A stretch of DNA of 64,000 nucleotides from Mesorhizobium huakuii (GTDB taxonomy: Bacteria; Pseudomonadota; Alphaproteobacteria; Rhizobiales; Rhizobiaceae). Shown here piece after piece: positions 8,820-18,080 of this stretch. Made by a program: the position numbers and the translations under genes. The DNA is taken from NCBI RefSeq assembly GCF_030160235.1, contig NZ_BSNY01000018.1:155595-219594 (forward strand), written 5' to 3'. The notes under the pieces were generated by a model, which was given only the letters and a program-made list of their open reading frames with translations, searched no databases and was not told the DNA's origin. How positions within the stretch are numbered: position 1 is the stretch's first letter; each line of letters opens with the position of its first letter.

Positions 8820-9413
8820 ATGATGGATATTTCTTCCACCCGCCTGGCTTCCCTGCTCAAGGAGGCGATGACGCCGCAACCCGTGCCGTTGGCGAAGGCC
8901 GATCCGGTCAGGACGGCGCTGGTCAGGGAACTGGTCCAGCCTGCCGCGCCCTCATTGTTCGCCCAACGCACGGCACCCGCCTTGCTGGCGATGCCGGCGG
9001 CGCCGATGGCCGTCAAATCACAGCAGATTGCATCTTCCGGCATCGTCGAGGCCTATCAGGCCCAGCTCGACACGCGCGACGAGGCGGTGTTGGCAACGGT
9101 CGCGGCAAGGAGACCGACGCCCGAAGCCGACACGCAGCGCGGCGTCGTGCCGCCCGCGGCAACGGCCAATGACAACGCGCCCGCCAGGGCCGCAGGGTTG
9201 TCCTTGCTGTCGTTTATCCCGCTACAGGTTCCGGTCCCGCAAAACGCCGCCGCCCTGGGGATGCCGTCGGGACGGCGAAGGCCAGCCAATCAATCTCACG
9301 CCGCCGCGGTACCCAATCCCGAGGGCCTGCTGGTGAGGATCGGCTTTGTTTCGATCATGACCGGTTTGCTGGCAACAATGGTCTTCGGCTTCGTTCTGCT
9401 GCTGCTCCGCTGA
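8820..9413 (+). CDS. Hypothetical protein with C-terminal membrane anchor
   Basis: I do not recognise this gene. From the ATG at 8820 it would encode 197 residues: an N-terminal amphipathic stretch (MMDISSTRLASLLKEAM), a long low-complexity middle rich in Ala, Pro and Thr, a short hydrophobic patch (LSLLSFIPLQVPVP) and a strong C-terminal transmembrane helix (about the last 25 residues, IGFVSIMTGLLATMVFGFV) ending in LLLR. This layout suggests a tail-anchored inner-membrane protein. An ATG 45 bases upstream is possible but the GGGGG ahead of 8820 favours the shorter form. It stands between DUF2093 and a LysR gene, with no clear partner. Confidence 0.6.
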   Translation: MMDISSTRLASLLKEAMTPQPVPLAKADPVRTALVRELVQPAAPSLFAQRTAPALLAMPAAPMAVKSQQIASSGIVEAYQAQLDTRDEAVLATVAARRPTPEADTQRGVVPPAATANDNAPARAAGLSLLSFIPLQVPVPQNAAALGMPSGRRRPANQSHAAAVPNPEGLLVRIGFVSIMTGLLATMVFGFVLLLLR

Positions 9414-9434
9414 ACGTCGAATCGGTCGGCAGAC

Positions 9435-10361
9435 CTATCGCTCGGCTTCGATAAACGCTTCGATCTTGTCCGGCGCCAATCCGGCCTGCTGCGCGATGCG
9501 GCGGGCAAGGTCCGTCGCTGCGCTGCGTGGCCGCCCCAGCGGCCGGTCGAGCCAATAGGACACAGGACTTAGCGCGGTGCGCTCGTCGACCGCCGTGATT
9601 CGACCCGACTGCAACTGATGCCCGGTCAGCGGTGGACGCGCCAGCGCGATACCGAGCCCGTAGGCGGCAGCGTCGAGCACCAGATTGTAATCCTCGAAGC
9701 GGCGGTCCTGCGGGCGCGGGCGATAATCCATGCCTTGCGCGGCGAACCAGGCACGCCAGGCGGAGGCGTCGGAATCGTTGATCAGCGGGAATTTGAGCAG
9801 CCGGGCCGGGTCGCCGCGACCGATCTCGCGTGCCAGTTCCGGCGACGCGACAGGAAAGACATGCTCCTCGAACAACTGTATCGAGACGCGGCCCGGAATG
9901 CCGCCCCGGCCGCAACGGATCGACAGGTCGATGCCTTCATCGGCAAGGTCGGCCTGACGGATATCGACATCGAGCACGATGCGCAGCTTGGTGGGATTGT
10001 TTTCCAGTGCCGCCATGCGCGGCATCAGCCACAGCCCGCTGACCGAGGGGATCGAGGTCAGCCGCACCACCGCCGTGCCGCGCGGCTCGACCCAGCGGTC
10101 GGAATGGCTCGAAATCAGTGCGAAAGCCTCCGATGTGCGCAGATGCAGCCGGTTGCCCTCGATCGTCAGCGTCACGCCGCGCGCGCCGCGATCGAACACT
10201 TTCAGGCCCAGCCAGTCCTCGAGCTTGGCGATCTGCCGGCTGATGGCGCCATGGGTGAGGTTGAGCTTCTCGGCGGCCGCCGAAAAACTGCCGGTGCGCG
10301 CCGCCGCGTCGAAGGCACGCAGGGTCTCGAGCGGCACCATTGTGTCTGAGCTGTGATCCAT
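9435..10361 (-). CDS. LysR-family regulator (GcvA-like) of the EamA exporter
   Basis: A 308-residue LysR regulator. The winged helix-turn-helix lies at about residues 10-65 (LETLRAFDAAARTGSFSAAA, then LNLTHGAISRQIAKLEDWLG), followed by the two-lobed LysR substrate domain (RLTSIPSVSGLWLMPR, LDVDIRQADLADEGIDLSIR). The pattern SGLWLMPR ... DLAIRCGRG-like is typical of the GcvA group. The ATG at 10361 is taken because it opens the HTH directly. It is divergent from the EamA-family exporter gene at 10454, the classical LysR layout, so it probably controls that gene. A T-N11-A dyad overlaps its own start codon. Confidence 0.88.
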   Translation of the reverse strand: MDHSSDTMVPLETLRAFDAAARTGSFSAAAEKLNLTHGAISRQIAKLEDWLGLKVFDRGARGVTLTIEGNRLHLRTSEAFALISSHSDRWVEPRGTAVVRLTSIPSVSGLWLMPRMAALENNPTKLRIVLDVDIRQADLADEGIDLSIRCGRGGIPGRVSIQLFEEHVFPVASPELAREIGRGDPARLLKFPLINDSDASAWRAWFAAQGMDYRPRPQDRRFEDYNLVLDAAAYGLGIALARPPLTGHQLQSGRITAVDERTALSPVSYWLDRPLGRPRSAATDLARRIAQQAGLAPDKIEAFIEAER

Positions 10362-10369
10362 AGTCACAG
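10351..10369. promoter_or_regulatory. Candidate LysR box over the LysR start codon
   Basis: CTGTGATCCATAGTCACAG: 6-bp arms CTGTGA and TCACAG around seven bases, and it contains the T-N11-A pattern of LysR binding sites (T10354, A10366). It covers the start codon of the LysR gene and faces the divergent EamA gene 85 bases away. This would fit autorepression. Binding is inferred, not shown. Confidence 0.4.
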
Positions 10370-10453
10370 GTGATCCTCGATTTGGTCGTTTGTCAATAAG
10401 CGGGAAAAGGCGTTTTGTGGCCTCCAGGACGGGAACAGCACGAGGACAATGGG

Positions 10454-11347
10454 ATGAGCGCGATGACGGGCACGTTGAATCAGACACAGCGGATGGACAC
10501 CACCGCCGCCATCGCCGTGGGGTTGACGGTGGTCGGCTGGGCCTCCGCCTTTCCGGCGATCCGCGCCGGCCTTACCGCCTTCGGGCCGCTGGAACTGGGC
10601 GCCCTGCGCTTTGCCATCGCCGCGGTGCCGGCGGCGATTTTCCTTGCCGTCAAGCGTCCGGCGCTGCCCAGGCTCGACGAGGTGTGGCGTCTCGTCTTTG
10701 GCGGAGCCATTTTCGTCGCGCTCTACACTGCCATGCTCAACTTCGGCGAACTGACCGTCTCGGCCGGTGCCGCCGGCTTCATCATCAATGTCAGCCCGAT
10801 CTTCACCGCCATAATGGCGATGGCTCTACTCGGCGAACGCTTTTCAAGGTGGGCCTGGGCTGGCACCGCGATATCCTTCGCCGGCATCGGCGTCATCGCA
10901 ATGGCAGACGGACAAGGCTTGCATTTCAATGCTGGTGCACTGCTCGTGCTTGGCTCCGCGCTCTGTTCGGCCGTCAACACCATCGTCCAGAAGCCGCTGT
11001 TTGCCCGCCATCACCCGCTGACCATCTCGGCCTCGAATATGATCCTTGGCGCACTTTGCCTGTCCCCCTTTCTGCCGAGCGGTTTTGCGCAAGCAGCAGT
11101 CGCCAACACCGCCGGCCTCGGCGCCGTCATCTTCCTTGGAATCGTGCCCAGCCTGATCGCCTATGCCGCCTGGGCAACTGCGCTGTCGCGTCTGCCGGCC
11201 GCACGTGCCTCGAACTTCCTCTATCTGGTCTCGCCGATGTCCGCCCTGATCGGCTTCTTCTGGCTGGGTGAAGTGCCGACGCTGCTCGGCATGCTCGGCG
11301 GCGCGCTGGCGCTCGGCGGCGTCATCGTGGTGAATTTGAAGCGTTAG
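10454..11347 (+). CDS. EamA/DMT-family transporter
   Basis: A 297-residue inner-membrane protein of the drug/metabolite transporter superfamily, with about ten hydrophobic helices in two EamA repeats: the first repeat begins AIAVGLTVVGWASAFPAIRAG and the second about ALLVLGSALCSAVNTIVQKP. Conserved features are the LGALRFAIAA helix, FIINVSPIFTAIMA, and the C-terminal ASNFLYLVSPMSALIGFFWLGE with LGGALALGGVIVVN. Such carriers mostly export amino acids or other metabolites. The ATG at 10454 follows GAGGA by seven bases. Transcription is probably governed by the divergent LysR gene. Substrate unknown. Confidence 0.88.
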   Translation: MSAMTGTLNQTQRMDTTAAIAVGLTVVGWASAFPAIRAGLTAFGPLELGALRFAIAAVPAAIFLAVKRPALPRLDEVWRLVFGGAIFVALYTAMLNFGELTVSAGAAGFIINVSPIFTAIMAMALLGERFSRWAWAGTAISFAGIGVIAMADGQGLHFNAGALLVLGSALCSAVNTIVQKPLFARHHPLTISASNMILGALCLSPFLPSGFAQAAVANTAGLGAVIFLGIVPSLIAYAAWATALSRLPAARASNFLYLVSPMSALIGFFWLGEVPTLLGMLGGALALGGVIVVNLKR

Positions 11348-11473
11348 ATCAAAGGGTTGTCTGCTTTTCTCGAATCAAGACGGGAGCCGCGCCGGAGTTT
11401 CTTGGCCCCACCAGATAACGGACTGTCGCCGCGATGTCCTGACAGGGAACTGGAGCAAGGGCACGGAGCCGCC

Positions 11474-11788
11474 TTATCGTCCGCGAAGGTGTATCGCGAC
11501 GGAAACGGAAATCGAATCGCCTGCCGTTAGATTGCACTTGCGCCGGACGTCGTCCTTCAGCGGTAAAAGATAGCTTCCGTCCTTGGGAAACAGAGATGTG
11601 CCGAACGTGAAGTCGTCAATGGTCGCCTCGACAGGTATCACCCCCCAGCCATAGGTCGCGAACTTCGCGACTTTCTTGATCTCTTCGCCATGCTGCTCGG
11701 GTATTGGCGCGAAGAAGTAAGGCGAAGGGCCCCTCCAGTGGATCACCTCGGCCTCGAACTGGAACTGGACCGTCTGTTCGCCGCTCAC
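11474..11788 (-). CDS. DUF1905 domain protein
   Basis: A 104-residue protein matching DUF1905, a small beta-barrel-like domain: VQFQFEAEVIHWRGPSPYFFAPIP, then KKVAKFATYGWGVIPVEATI and LFPKDGSYLLPLKDDVRRKCNL with a final AGDSISVSVAIHL. It starts four bases after the stop of mutL and must be read from the same transcript. No catalytic residues are evident. In other proteins the domain occurs with a YdeI/OmpD-associated domain; here it stands alone. Its job next to mismatch repair is unknown and may be incidental. Confidence 0.82.
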   Translation of the reverse strand: MSGEQTVQFQFEAEVIHWRGPSPYFFAPIPEQHGEEIKKVAKFATYGWGVIPVEATIDDFTFGTSLFPKDGSYLLPLKDDVRRKCNLTAGDSISVSVAIHLRGR

Positions 11789-11792
11789 AGGC

Positions 11793-13676
11793 TTATCTTC
11801 GCCCGAACAGCCGCTCGATATCCGCCAGCTTCAGCTCGATATAGGTCGGGCGGCCATGGTTGCAGGTGCCGGAACCCGGCGTCGCCTCCATCTGGCGCAG
11901 CAGCGCATTCATCTCCTCGGCCTTGAGCAGGCGGCCGGAACGCACCGAGCCGTGGCAGGCCATGGTGGCGGCAATCTTGTCCAGTCTTTCCTTGAGCGTC
12001 TCGACCGTGTCGTTGTCGGCAATCTCGTCGGCGAGGTCGCGCACCAATTGCTGGACATTGGTTTCGCCCAGCATTGACGGCGTCTCGCGCACCGCGACGG
12101 CGCCCGGGCCGAAACGCTCTATGCCGAGGCCGAAGCGGGCCAGCGTTTCGGAGTGCATGGCGAGGCGCTCGGCATCCTCTTCCGGCAGGTCGATGATTTC
12201 GGGCAGGAGCAGCATCTGCGAGGGCACGGGGCGCGAATGCAGCGCGTTCTTCAGCGCCTCATAGACCAGCCGCTCATGCGCCGCGTGCTGGTCTACGATG
12301 ACGAGCGAATCCCTGGTTTGCGCAACGATGTAGTTCTCATGCACCTGCGCGCGGGCCGCTCCGAGCACCGCGCCGAGCAGCGTCTCGGCCGCCTCGCTCT
12401 GCCCGGCGCGCGCATCGGCGCTGGCAAGCGGACCGGTATCGAACGCCGCCTGGCCTGGTTCACCAAATCCGCCATTCTTTGCGCCGGCACGCTCGAAGCC
12501 TCCGAATTGCATGTCGAGCGGCCGCTGCGGCGAGCGCGCGGGGTCGAAGCCGGCGGAGCCGGACGCGCGGTAGGCCGCTTCATAGCTGCGATGGCCGTTG
12601 GCCGGGCCGCCATGATCATAGGATGCGGCGCCCGGCCGGAACGCCGCCATCATGCCGGCGGCTCCGGTCGTGGCTGAGCGGATGCCGGCATCGGCCAGAG
12701 CCTGGCGGATGGCGCCGACGATCAGCCCGCGCACCAGGCCCGGGTCGCGGAAGCGCACATCGGCCTTGGCCGGGTGGACGTTGACGTCGACGATGGCCGG
12801 ATCGAGCGAAAGAAACAGCACCGTCACCGCGTGGCGGTCGCGCGGCAGCACATCGGCGAAGGCGCCGCGGATGGCGCCGGCGATCAGCTTGTCGCGCACC
12901 GGCCTGCCATTGACATAGGCATATTGCTGCAGCGCGTTGGCGCGGGTGAAGGACGGGATCGACACATGGCCGGTCAGGCGCACGCCTTCGCGCATCGCGT
13001 CGATGGCGATGGAATTGTCGGGAAATTCCGCCCCCATCACCTGGGCGACGCGGCGCAGGCTGCCTTCCGGACTGTCATCGGTCGCCGGCAAGTCCAGCGT
13101 CGAGCGGTCGGAACCGGCCAGCGTGAATCGCACGGCCGGGAAGGCGATGGCGATGCGCTTGACCACATCGCTGGTGGCCGAGCTTTCGGCCCGCTCGCCC
13201 TTCATGAATTTCAGCCGTGCCGGCGTGGCGAAGAACAGGTCGCGCACTTCGACGGTGGTACCGCGGTTGGCCGCCGCTGGCCTGACGGGCAGCACGCGGC
13301 CGCCCTCTATGCCGATCTCGGCGGCACTGTCGCCCGAGGCCGTGCGCGAGCGGATCGACAGCCGCGACACCGAGCCGATCGAGGGCAGCGCCTCGCCGCG
13401 AAAGCCGAGCGAACGGATGTCGTTGATATCCTCGGCGAGCTTGGAGGTGCAGTGGCGCGCGATAGCCAGCGAAAGCTCCGGCTCGGGGATGCCGGAACCG
13501 TCATCGGTGACGCGGATCAGGTTCAGCCCGCCGCCCGCCGTGACGATTTCGACGCGTGAGGCGCCGGCATCGAGCGCATTCTCGACCAGTTCCTTGACCA
13601 CGCTTGCCGGACGCTCGATGACTTCGCCGGCGGCGATCTGGTTGATCATCGTTTCGGAAAGCTGGCGGATGGGCAT
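11793..13676 (-). CDS. mutL: DNA mismatch repair protein MutL
   Basis: MutL links mismatch recognition by MutS to strand incision. The 627-residue product has the GHKL ATPase motifs at the N terminus (ENALDAGAS near 37-45, [16 protein letters not shown]), a long variable linker (about 340-440) and a C-terminal dimerisation/endonuclease domain. The nuclease motif [12 protein letters not shown] at residues 462-473 fits DQHA(x)2E(x)4E, so this MutL should nick DNA itself, as expected for a lineage without MutH; the later metal site reads CNHGRPT. The ATG at 13676 gives the canonical [19 protein letters not shown] start; the frame extends upstream without support. Confidence 0.96.
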   Translation of the reverse strand: MPIRQLSETMINQIAAGEVIERPASVVKELVENALDAGASRVEIVTAGGGLNLIRVTDDGSGIPEPELSLAIARHCTSKLAEDINDIRSLGFRGEALPSIGSVSRLSIRSRTASGDSAAEIGIEGGRVLPVRPAAANRGTTVEVRDLFFATPARLKFMKGERAESSATSDVVKRIAIAFPAVRFTLAGSDRSTLDLPATDDSPEGSLRRVAQVMGAEFPDNSIAIDAMREGVRLTGHVSIPSFTRANALQQYAYVNGRPVRDKLIAGAIRGAFADVLPRDRHAVTVLFLSLDPAIVDVNVHPAKADVRFRDPGLVRGLIVGAIRQALADAGIRSATTGAAGMMAAFRPGAASYDHGGPANGHRSYEAAYRASGSAGFDPARSPQRPLDMQFGGFERAGAKNGGFGEPGQAAFDTGPLASADARAGQSEAAETLLGAVLGAARAQVHENYIVAQTRDSLVIVDQHAAHERLVYEALKNALHSRPVPSQMLLLPEIIDLPEEDAERLAMHSETLARFGLGIERFGPGAVAVRETPSMLGETNVQQLVRDLADEIADNDTVETLKERLDKIAATMACHGSVRSGRLLKAEEMNALLRQMEATPGSGTCNHGRPTYIELKLADIERLFGRR

Positions 13677-13743
13677 GGCGACAGTATAGGCGGATTCGTG
13701 TCGTGCGGGCGAGGGTGAACTGCGGTGGAACCGTGAAACGGTT

Positions 13744-14646
13744 TCACGCCTGCGCGGCCAGCCAATCCCTGACCTTGCGGGCATTGTCGCTGAGTTCCCG
13801 GTTCTTCGGCCAGACGATATAGAAGGCCTTGCCGGTTTTGAGCACGTGATCCGTCACCTGCACCAGCAGTCCGGTTGCCAGCAGCCGTTCGGCGAGGTGC
13901 CGCCAGCCGAGCGCGATGCCTTGCCCCTCCATCACGCCCTGGATGACCAGGCCGTAATCATTGATGCGCAGGCCGCGCGCGGTATCACTGAGGCTGCCGC
14001 CGGCTGACTGGAACCATTCGTCCCAGCTGGCCGCCTCGCGGTATGGCTCCTCGAGATGGATGAGCCGGTGCGTGGCCAGGTCCCCGACGGTCTTCGGCAT
14101 GCCGAATTTGGCCAGGTAGCTGGCGCCAGCGACGGGGAAGATCTCCTCATCGGCAAGCGGCAGCGAATGATAATCCGGCCAGTCCCGGGGTTCGCCGCCA
14201 CGCACGGCCAGCGGGATGCCTTCGGCGATGATGTCGAGGTCGCGGTCGGCGGTCTGGATGCGCAGGTCGATGCCCGGCAATTCGTCGCGGAACTGCTGCA
14301 GGCGCGGCATCATCCAGAACGAGCCGAAAGCGGTCGAGGCGGCAAGCGTCACGTGGCCGCCGGTTGCCTGCAGGCGCAGGTCCTCGGCCGATTTGCGGAT
14401 GTGCGACAGCCCCAGCGAGACATCGGCGTGGAAGCGTTCGCCGGCTTCGGTCAGGCTGACCTGCCGGTGGCGGCGCTGGAACAGCTTGGCGCCGAGCTGT
14501 TCTTCCAGCCCGCGCACCGCATAGGAGACGGCGGCTTGCGTCATGCCGAGCTCGCGCCCGGCGGCGGTGAAGCTCGACAGCCGACCGGCCGCCTCGAAGA
14601 CGATCAGGCTGCCGGCGGAGGGCAGGAGGTGGCGCAGGCTTCGCAT
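13744..14646 (-). CDS. LysR-family regulator divergent from the mttB-like gene
   Basis: A 300-residue LysR regulator of the GcvA-like group. The HTH is at about residues 12-70 ([40 protein letters not shown]), followed by a substrate-binding domain starting [21 protein letters not shown]. It is transcribed away from the mttB-like methyltransferase and binding-protein genes, with 91 bases between start codons, so those are the likely targets. A T-N11-A dyad overlaps its start codon. The natural effector is presumably the substrate of that pair, not identified here. Confidence 0.88.
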   Translation of the reverse strand: MRSLRHLLPSAGSLIVFEAAGRLSSFTAAGRELGMTQAAVSYAVRGLEEQLGAKLFQRRHRQVSLTEAGERFHADVSLGLSHIRKSAEDLRLQATGGHVTLAASTAFGSFWMMPRLQQFRDELPGIDLRIQTADRDLDIIAEGIPLAVRGGEPRDWPDYHSLPLADEEIFPVAGASYLAKFGMPKTVGDLATHRLIHLEEPYREAASWDEWFQSAGGSLSDTARGLRINDYGLVIQGVMEGQGIALGWRHLAERLLATGLLVQVTDHVLKTGKAFYIVWPKNRELSDNARKVRDWLAAQA

Positions 14647-14659
14647 AAGCAGAGCTTAT
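14645..14659. promoter_or_regulatory. Candidate LysR box at the LysR/mttB-like divergon
   Basis: ATAAGCAGAGCTTAT: perfect 6-bp arms around three bases, containing T-N11-A (T14646, A14658). It begins inside the LysR start codon and lies about 80 bases upstream of the methyltransferase gene. This is the same geometry as the site at 10351-10369 ahead of the other LysR gene. Function inferred from pattern and position. Confidence 0.45.
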
Positions 14660-14737
14660 ACAAGAGATCAGGATTTTCCAGCGTCACAGCCATGTTCGGT
14701 CTTACTAAATTGACGCAGATGAAAAGACGGAGTTGTC

Positions 14738-16288
14738 ATGAACGCGCCGGCCGCTGAGTTGACCGAACACACCAGCCGCCGAAGCGGTGGCCGCCTTGGG
14801 CGCAAGGCCCTGCGAGGGGCGCCCATAACCTCGTTCCCGACCCTTGTGCGCAAGATTCCCGTCTATCAGATGGTTCCGGACGAGGCGGTGGAACTGATCC
14901 ACGAGGAATCGCTCAAAATCCTCGAGGAGGTGGGCTGCGAATTCCGCGACGATGGCGCGATCGAGCTCTGGAAGGCGGCCGGCGCCGATGTCAGGGAGAC
15001 GCGTGTCCGCATCGACCGTGCGCTGCTGATGGAGCTCGTCTCGAAGGTTCCGTCGGAGTTCACGCTCAACGCACGCAACCCCGAGCGCACGGTGCGCGTC
15101 GGCGGCAACAACTCGATCTTCGTGCCGATGTATGGCGCGCCCTACGTCCGCGACCTCGACAACAACAGGCGCTACGGCACGCTCGCCGACCTCAACAATT
15201 TCCACAAAATGGCCTATATGGCGCCGGCGCTGCATTCCTCGAGCTCGGTCATCTGCGAGCCGATGGAAATCGCTGTCCCGAAACGGCATCTGCACATCAT
15301 CCATTCGGCGCTGAAGCATTCCGACAAGCCGTTCATGGGCATCGTGACGTCGAAGGAGCGCGCCGAGGACACGATGGCGATGGCAGGCATCGTCTTCGGC
15401 GAGGCGTTCGTGCGCGACAACCCTGTCCTGGTGGCGATTACCAATTGCAATTCGCCGCTGGTATGGGACGCCACCATGATCGACGCCATGCGGGTCTACG
15501 CGAGCCACAACCAGCCGCTGATCCTGGCGCCTTTCGCGCTGTGCGGCGCTTCGACCTCGGCTTCTGCCGTCGGCGCGGTGGCGCAGGTCAACGCCGAGGC
15601 ACTTGCCGGCGTGGCGTTGACCCAGCTCATCCGCCCAGGCTCGCCGCAGGTCTACGGCCAGTTCATGGTCACCGTCGACATGAAGACCGGCGCGCCGATG
15701 GGCGGCACGCCAGAGGCCGCCCAGATGATGTATCTGATGGGGGCTCTCGCGCGGAAATATCGCCTGCCGTGGCGTACCTCCGGCTTCCATGTCGGCTCCA
15801 AGCTGAACGACGCCCAGGCGGGTTACGAAGCGAACATGCTGATGCATGCCGCTATCCTGTCGGGCGCCAACTACATCTGGCATTCCGCCGGCTGGCTGGA
15901 AGCCGGCCTGACTTGCGGCTATTCGAAATTCGCCACCGACTGCGAGCAGCTTGTCGGCTGGTACAAATATGCCGGCGGGCTCTCCTTCGACGATTTCAAG
16001 GAAGCCATGGCGGCGATCCGCGAGGTCGGGCCGCAGGGCCATTTCCTCGGCACCCAGCACACGCTCGAACATTTCGAGTCCGCCTTCTTCATGCCCTCGA
16101 TCATGGACTTCAACTCCTACGAACAGTGGAACGCCGAAGGGGCGAAGGACCACGACACGCGCGGCCGCGAGAAGGCACGCTACATGCTCGCCGACTACGA
16201 GGAGCCGAAACTCGACGAGGGTATTGCCGAGGGTCTCAGGGATTTGATCGCGCAGCGCGAGGAGAAGCTGCCGGACACGGTGAGTTGA
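14738..16288 (+). CDS. Trimethylamine methyltransferase-family protein (non-pyrrolysine MttB homologue)
   Basis: A 516-residue member of the MttB superfamily (COG5598), whose characterised members move a methyl group from a methylamine or quaternary amine to a corrinoid protein. Family stretches: VELIHEESLKILEEVGCEF (N terminus), FHKMAYMAPALHSSSSVICEP, IVTSKERAEDTMAMAGIVFG, ITNCNSPLVWDATMIDAM and GGTPEAAQMMYLMGALARKY. The frame has no internal TAG, so unlike archaeal MttB it uses no pyrrolysine; the glycine-betaine type MtgB is the better comparison. Neither a corrinoid-binding protein nor a corrinoid activator is encoded nearby. It is followed 45 bases later by a binding-protein gene and divergent from a LysR gene. 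Substrate unknown; a quaternary or methylated amine is the reasonable guess. Confidence 0.85.
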   Translation: MNAPAAELTEHTSRRSGGRLGRKALRGAPITSFPTLVRKIPVYQMVPDEAVELIHEESLKILEEVGCEFRDDGAIELWKAAGADVRETRVRIDRALLMELVSKVPSEFTLNARNPERTVRVGGNNSIFVPMYGAPYVRDLDNNRRYGTLADLNNFHKMAYMAPALHSSSSVICEPMEIAVPKRHLHIIHSALKHSDKPFMGIVTSKERAEDTMAMAGIVFGEAFVRDNPVLVAITNCNSPLVWDATMIDAMRVYASHNQPLILAPFALCGASTSASAVGAVAQVNAEALAGVALTQLIRPGSPQVYGQFMVTVDMKTGAPMGGTPEAAQMMYLMGALARKYRLPWRTSGFHVGSKLNDAQAGYEANMLMHAAILSGANYIWHSAGWLEAGLTCGYSKFATDCEQLVGWYKYAGGLSFDDFKEAMAAIREVGPQGHFLGTQHTLEHFESAFFMPSIMDFNSYEQWNAEGAKDHDTRGREKARYMLADYEEPKLDEGIAEGLRDLIAQREEKLPDTVS

Positions 16289-16333
16289 CGAAAAAGGGCG
16301 AAGACCCGACGAACACCATAAGGGAGGAAGAAA

Positions 16334-17983
16334 ATGGCACTTTTCACAAGCAATGGTGATCGAGTTCCAAGCGCGATCGAAGCCATGGCGCAGGAGGCGC
16401 GGGCCGGCCGCATGGACCGGCGTGAGTTCCTGGCGCTGGCAAGCGCATTCGGTGCATCGACGGCTCTTGCCTATGGCATGATCGGTCTTGCCGCGCCACG
16501 ACAGGCCCTGGCCGAGGAGCCGAAGAAAGGTGGCACGCTGCGCGTCTCGATGTCGGTCAAGGCGCAGAAGGACCCGCGCACCTACGACTGGGTGGAACTG
16601 GCCAACATTTCGCGCAGCTGGCTGGAGCCGCTGGTACGCTACACCAGGCAATTCACCTTCGAGCCGGTGCTGCTTGAAAGCTGGGATATCAACGACGACG
16701 CTACCGAATATGTCCTGCATGTGCGCAAGGGCGTCACCTGGAACAATGGCGATGCCTTCAATGCCGATGACGTCGCCCACAATCTGGCGCGCTGGTGCGA
16801 GAAAGGCGTCGCCGGCAATTCGATGGCCGCGCGCGTCGGCGCGCTGATCGACGCGAAGACCGGCAAGGCGCGGGACGGCGCGATCAGCAAGGTCGACGAC
16901 CACACCGTCAAGCTGAAGCTCAGCGAACCCGACATTTCGCTGATCCCGAACTTCACCGACTATCCTGCGCTTATCGTGCACCGCAATTTCGATGCCGACG
17001 GCGCCGATCCGGTCAAGAAGCCGATCGGTACGGGACCGTTCGAACTCGTCTCCTACGATGTCGGCCAGAAGGCGGTGGTGAAGCGCCGCGAGAACGGCAA
17101 ATGGTGGGGCGGCGAGGCGCCGCTCGACGGCGTCGACTTCGTCGACTACGGCACCGACTTCAATGCCACGGTGAACGCCTTCGATTCCGGCGAGATCGAC
17201 CTCAATTTCGAGAGCCCGGCCGACTTCATCGATATTCTCGACAAGATGGGCCTGCAGAAATCCGAGGTCGCGACGGCAACGACACTCGTTGCCCGCACCA
17301 ACATCACGCACAAGCCCTATGACGACAAGCGGGTACGCAACGCGCTGCAGATGGCCGTTGACAACAATGCCGTCTTGCAGCTCGGCTATGCAGGGCGCGG
17401 CACGGTCGGTGAGAACCACCATGTCAGCCCTATCCATCCGGAATATTATGCTCTGCCCAAGAAGGAGCGCGACGCCGCCGGCGCCAAGAAACTGATGGCG
17501 GAAGCCGGTCAGGCCGACTTCGAGCACGAACTGATCACCATCGAGGACGATTGGCAGAAGAACACCGGCGATGCGATCGCCGGTCAATTGCGCGATGCCG
17601 GCATCAAGGTGAAGCGCACCGTGCTGCCGGGGTCGACCTTCTGGAACGACTGGACGAAATATCCCTATTCGATGACCATCTGGTACATGCGCCCGCTCGG
17701 CGTCCAAGTGCTGGCGCTGGGTTATCGCAGCGGCGAGGCGTGGAATGAAACGGCCTATTCCAACCCCGATTTTGACGCCAAGCTCAAACAGGCGCTCTCG
17801 CTGATCGACGTAGCCAAGCGCAAGGAGGTGATGAAGGACGTCGAGCAGATCCTGCAGGATTCCGGCGTCATCATCCAGCCGTTCTGGCAGAAGCTGTATA
17901 GCCACACCAACAAGAAGGTGAAGAACTACGGCGTCCACCAGACCTTCGAGATGGACCTCCAGAACGTCTGGCTGGACGGCTGA
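16334..17983 (+). CDS. ABC substrate-binding protein, family 5 (peptide/nickel type), Tat-exported
   Basis: A 549-residue periplasmic binding protein of SBP_bac_5 type. The N terminus has a twin-arginine signal: [12 protein letters not shown] with Arg29-Arg30, a hydrophobic stretch to residue 58 and a probable cleavage after ALA60, then [10 protein letters not shown], the usual mature start of this family. Further on: [37 protein letters not shown] and [15 protein letters not shown]-like [23 protein letters not shown] precedes the ATG. The normal permease and ATPase genes are absent: the next genes encode small secreted proteins. It is probably co-transcribed with the MttB-like gene, so it may bind that enzyme's substrate and use a permease encoded elsewhere. 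Confidence 0.88.
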   Translation: MALFTSNGDRVPSAIEAMAQEARAGRMDRREFLALASAFGASTALAYGMIGLAAPRQALAEEPKKGGTLRVSMSVKAQKDPRTYDWVELANISRSWLEPLVRYTRQFTFEPVLLESWDINDDATEYVLHVRKGVTWNNGDAFNADDVAHNLARWCEKGVAGNSMAARVGALIDAKTGKARDGAISKVDDHTVKLKLSEPDISLIPNFTDYPALIVHRNFDADGADPVKKPIGTGPFELVSYDVGQKAVVKRRENGKWWGGEAPLDGVDFVDYGTDFNATVNAFDSGEIDLNFESPADFIDILDKMGLQKSEVATATTLVARTNITHKPYDDKRVRNALQMAVDNNAVLQLGYAGRGTVGENHHVSPIHPEYYALPKKERDAAGAKKLMAEAGQADFEHELITIEDDWQKNTGDAIAGQLRDAGIKVKRTVLPGSTFWNDWTKYPYSMTIWYMRPLGVQVLALGYRSGEAWNETAYSNPDFDAKLKQALSLIDVAKRKEVMKDVEQILQDSGVIIQPFWQKLYSHTNKKVKNYGVHQTFEMDLQNVWLDG

Positions 17984-18080
17984 AAGCAGGCCAGGCAGGG
18001 ACTTCATGATCCGCAAAAAAGCCGGTATGCAGGATGTGTGGTGTTGATTGCTTCAAGCCATCAAAAGCCGGAGATTCTGC

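Noticed and set aside
14738-16288. Possible pyrrolysine (TAG read-through) in the MttB homologue
   Set aside because: The frame runs to a TGA with no internal TAG, so this is the non-pyrrolysine type.
14705-18016. 1103-codon open frame on the minus strand across the mttB-like and binding-protein genes
   Set aside because: It is exactly antisense to two clear protein families, and its translation is rich in Arg, His, Val and Asp as expected for the complement of GC-rich codons. No domain is recognisable.
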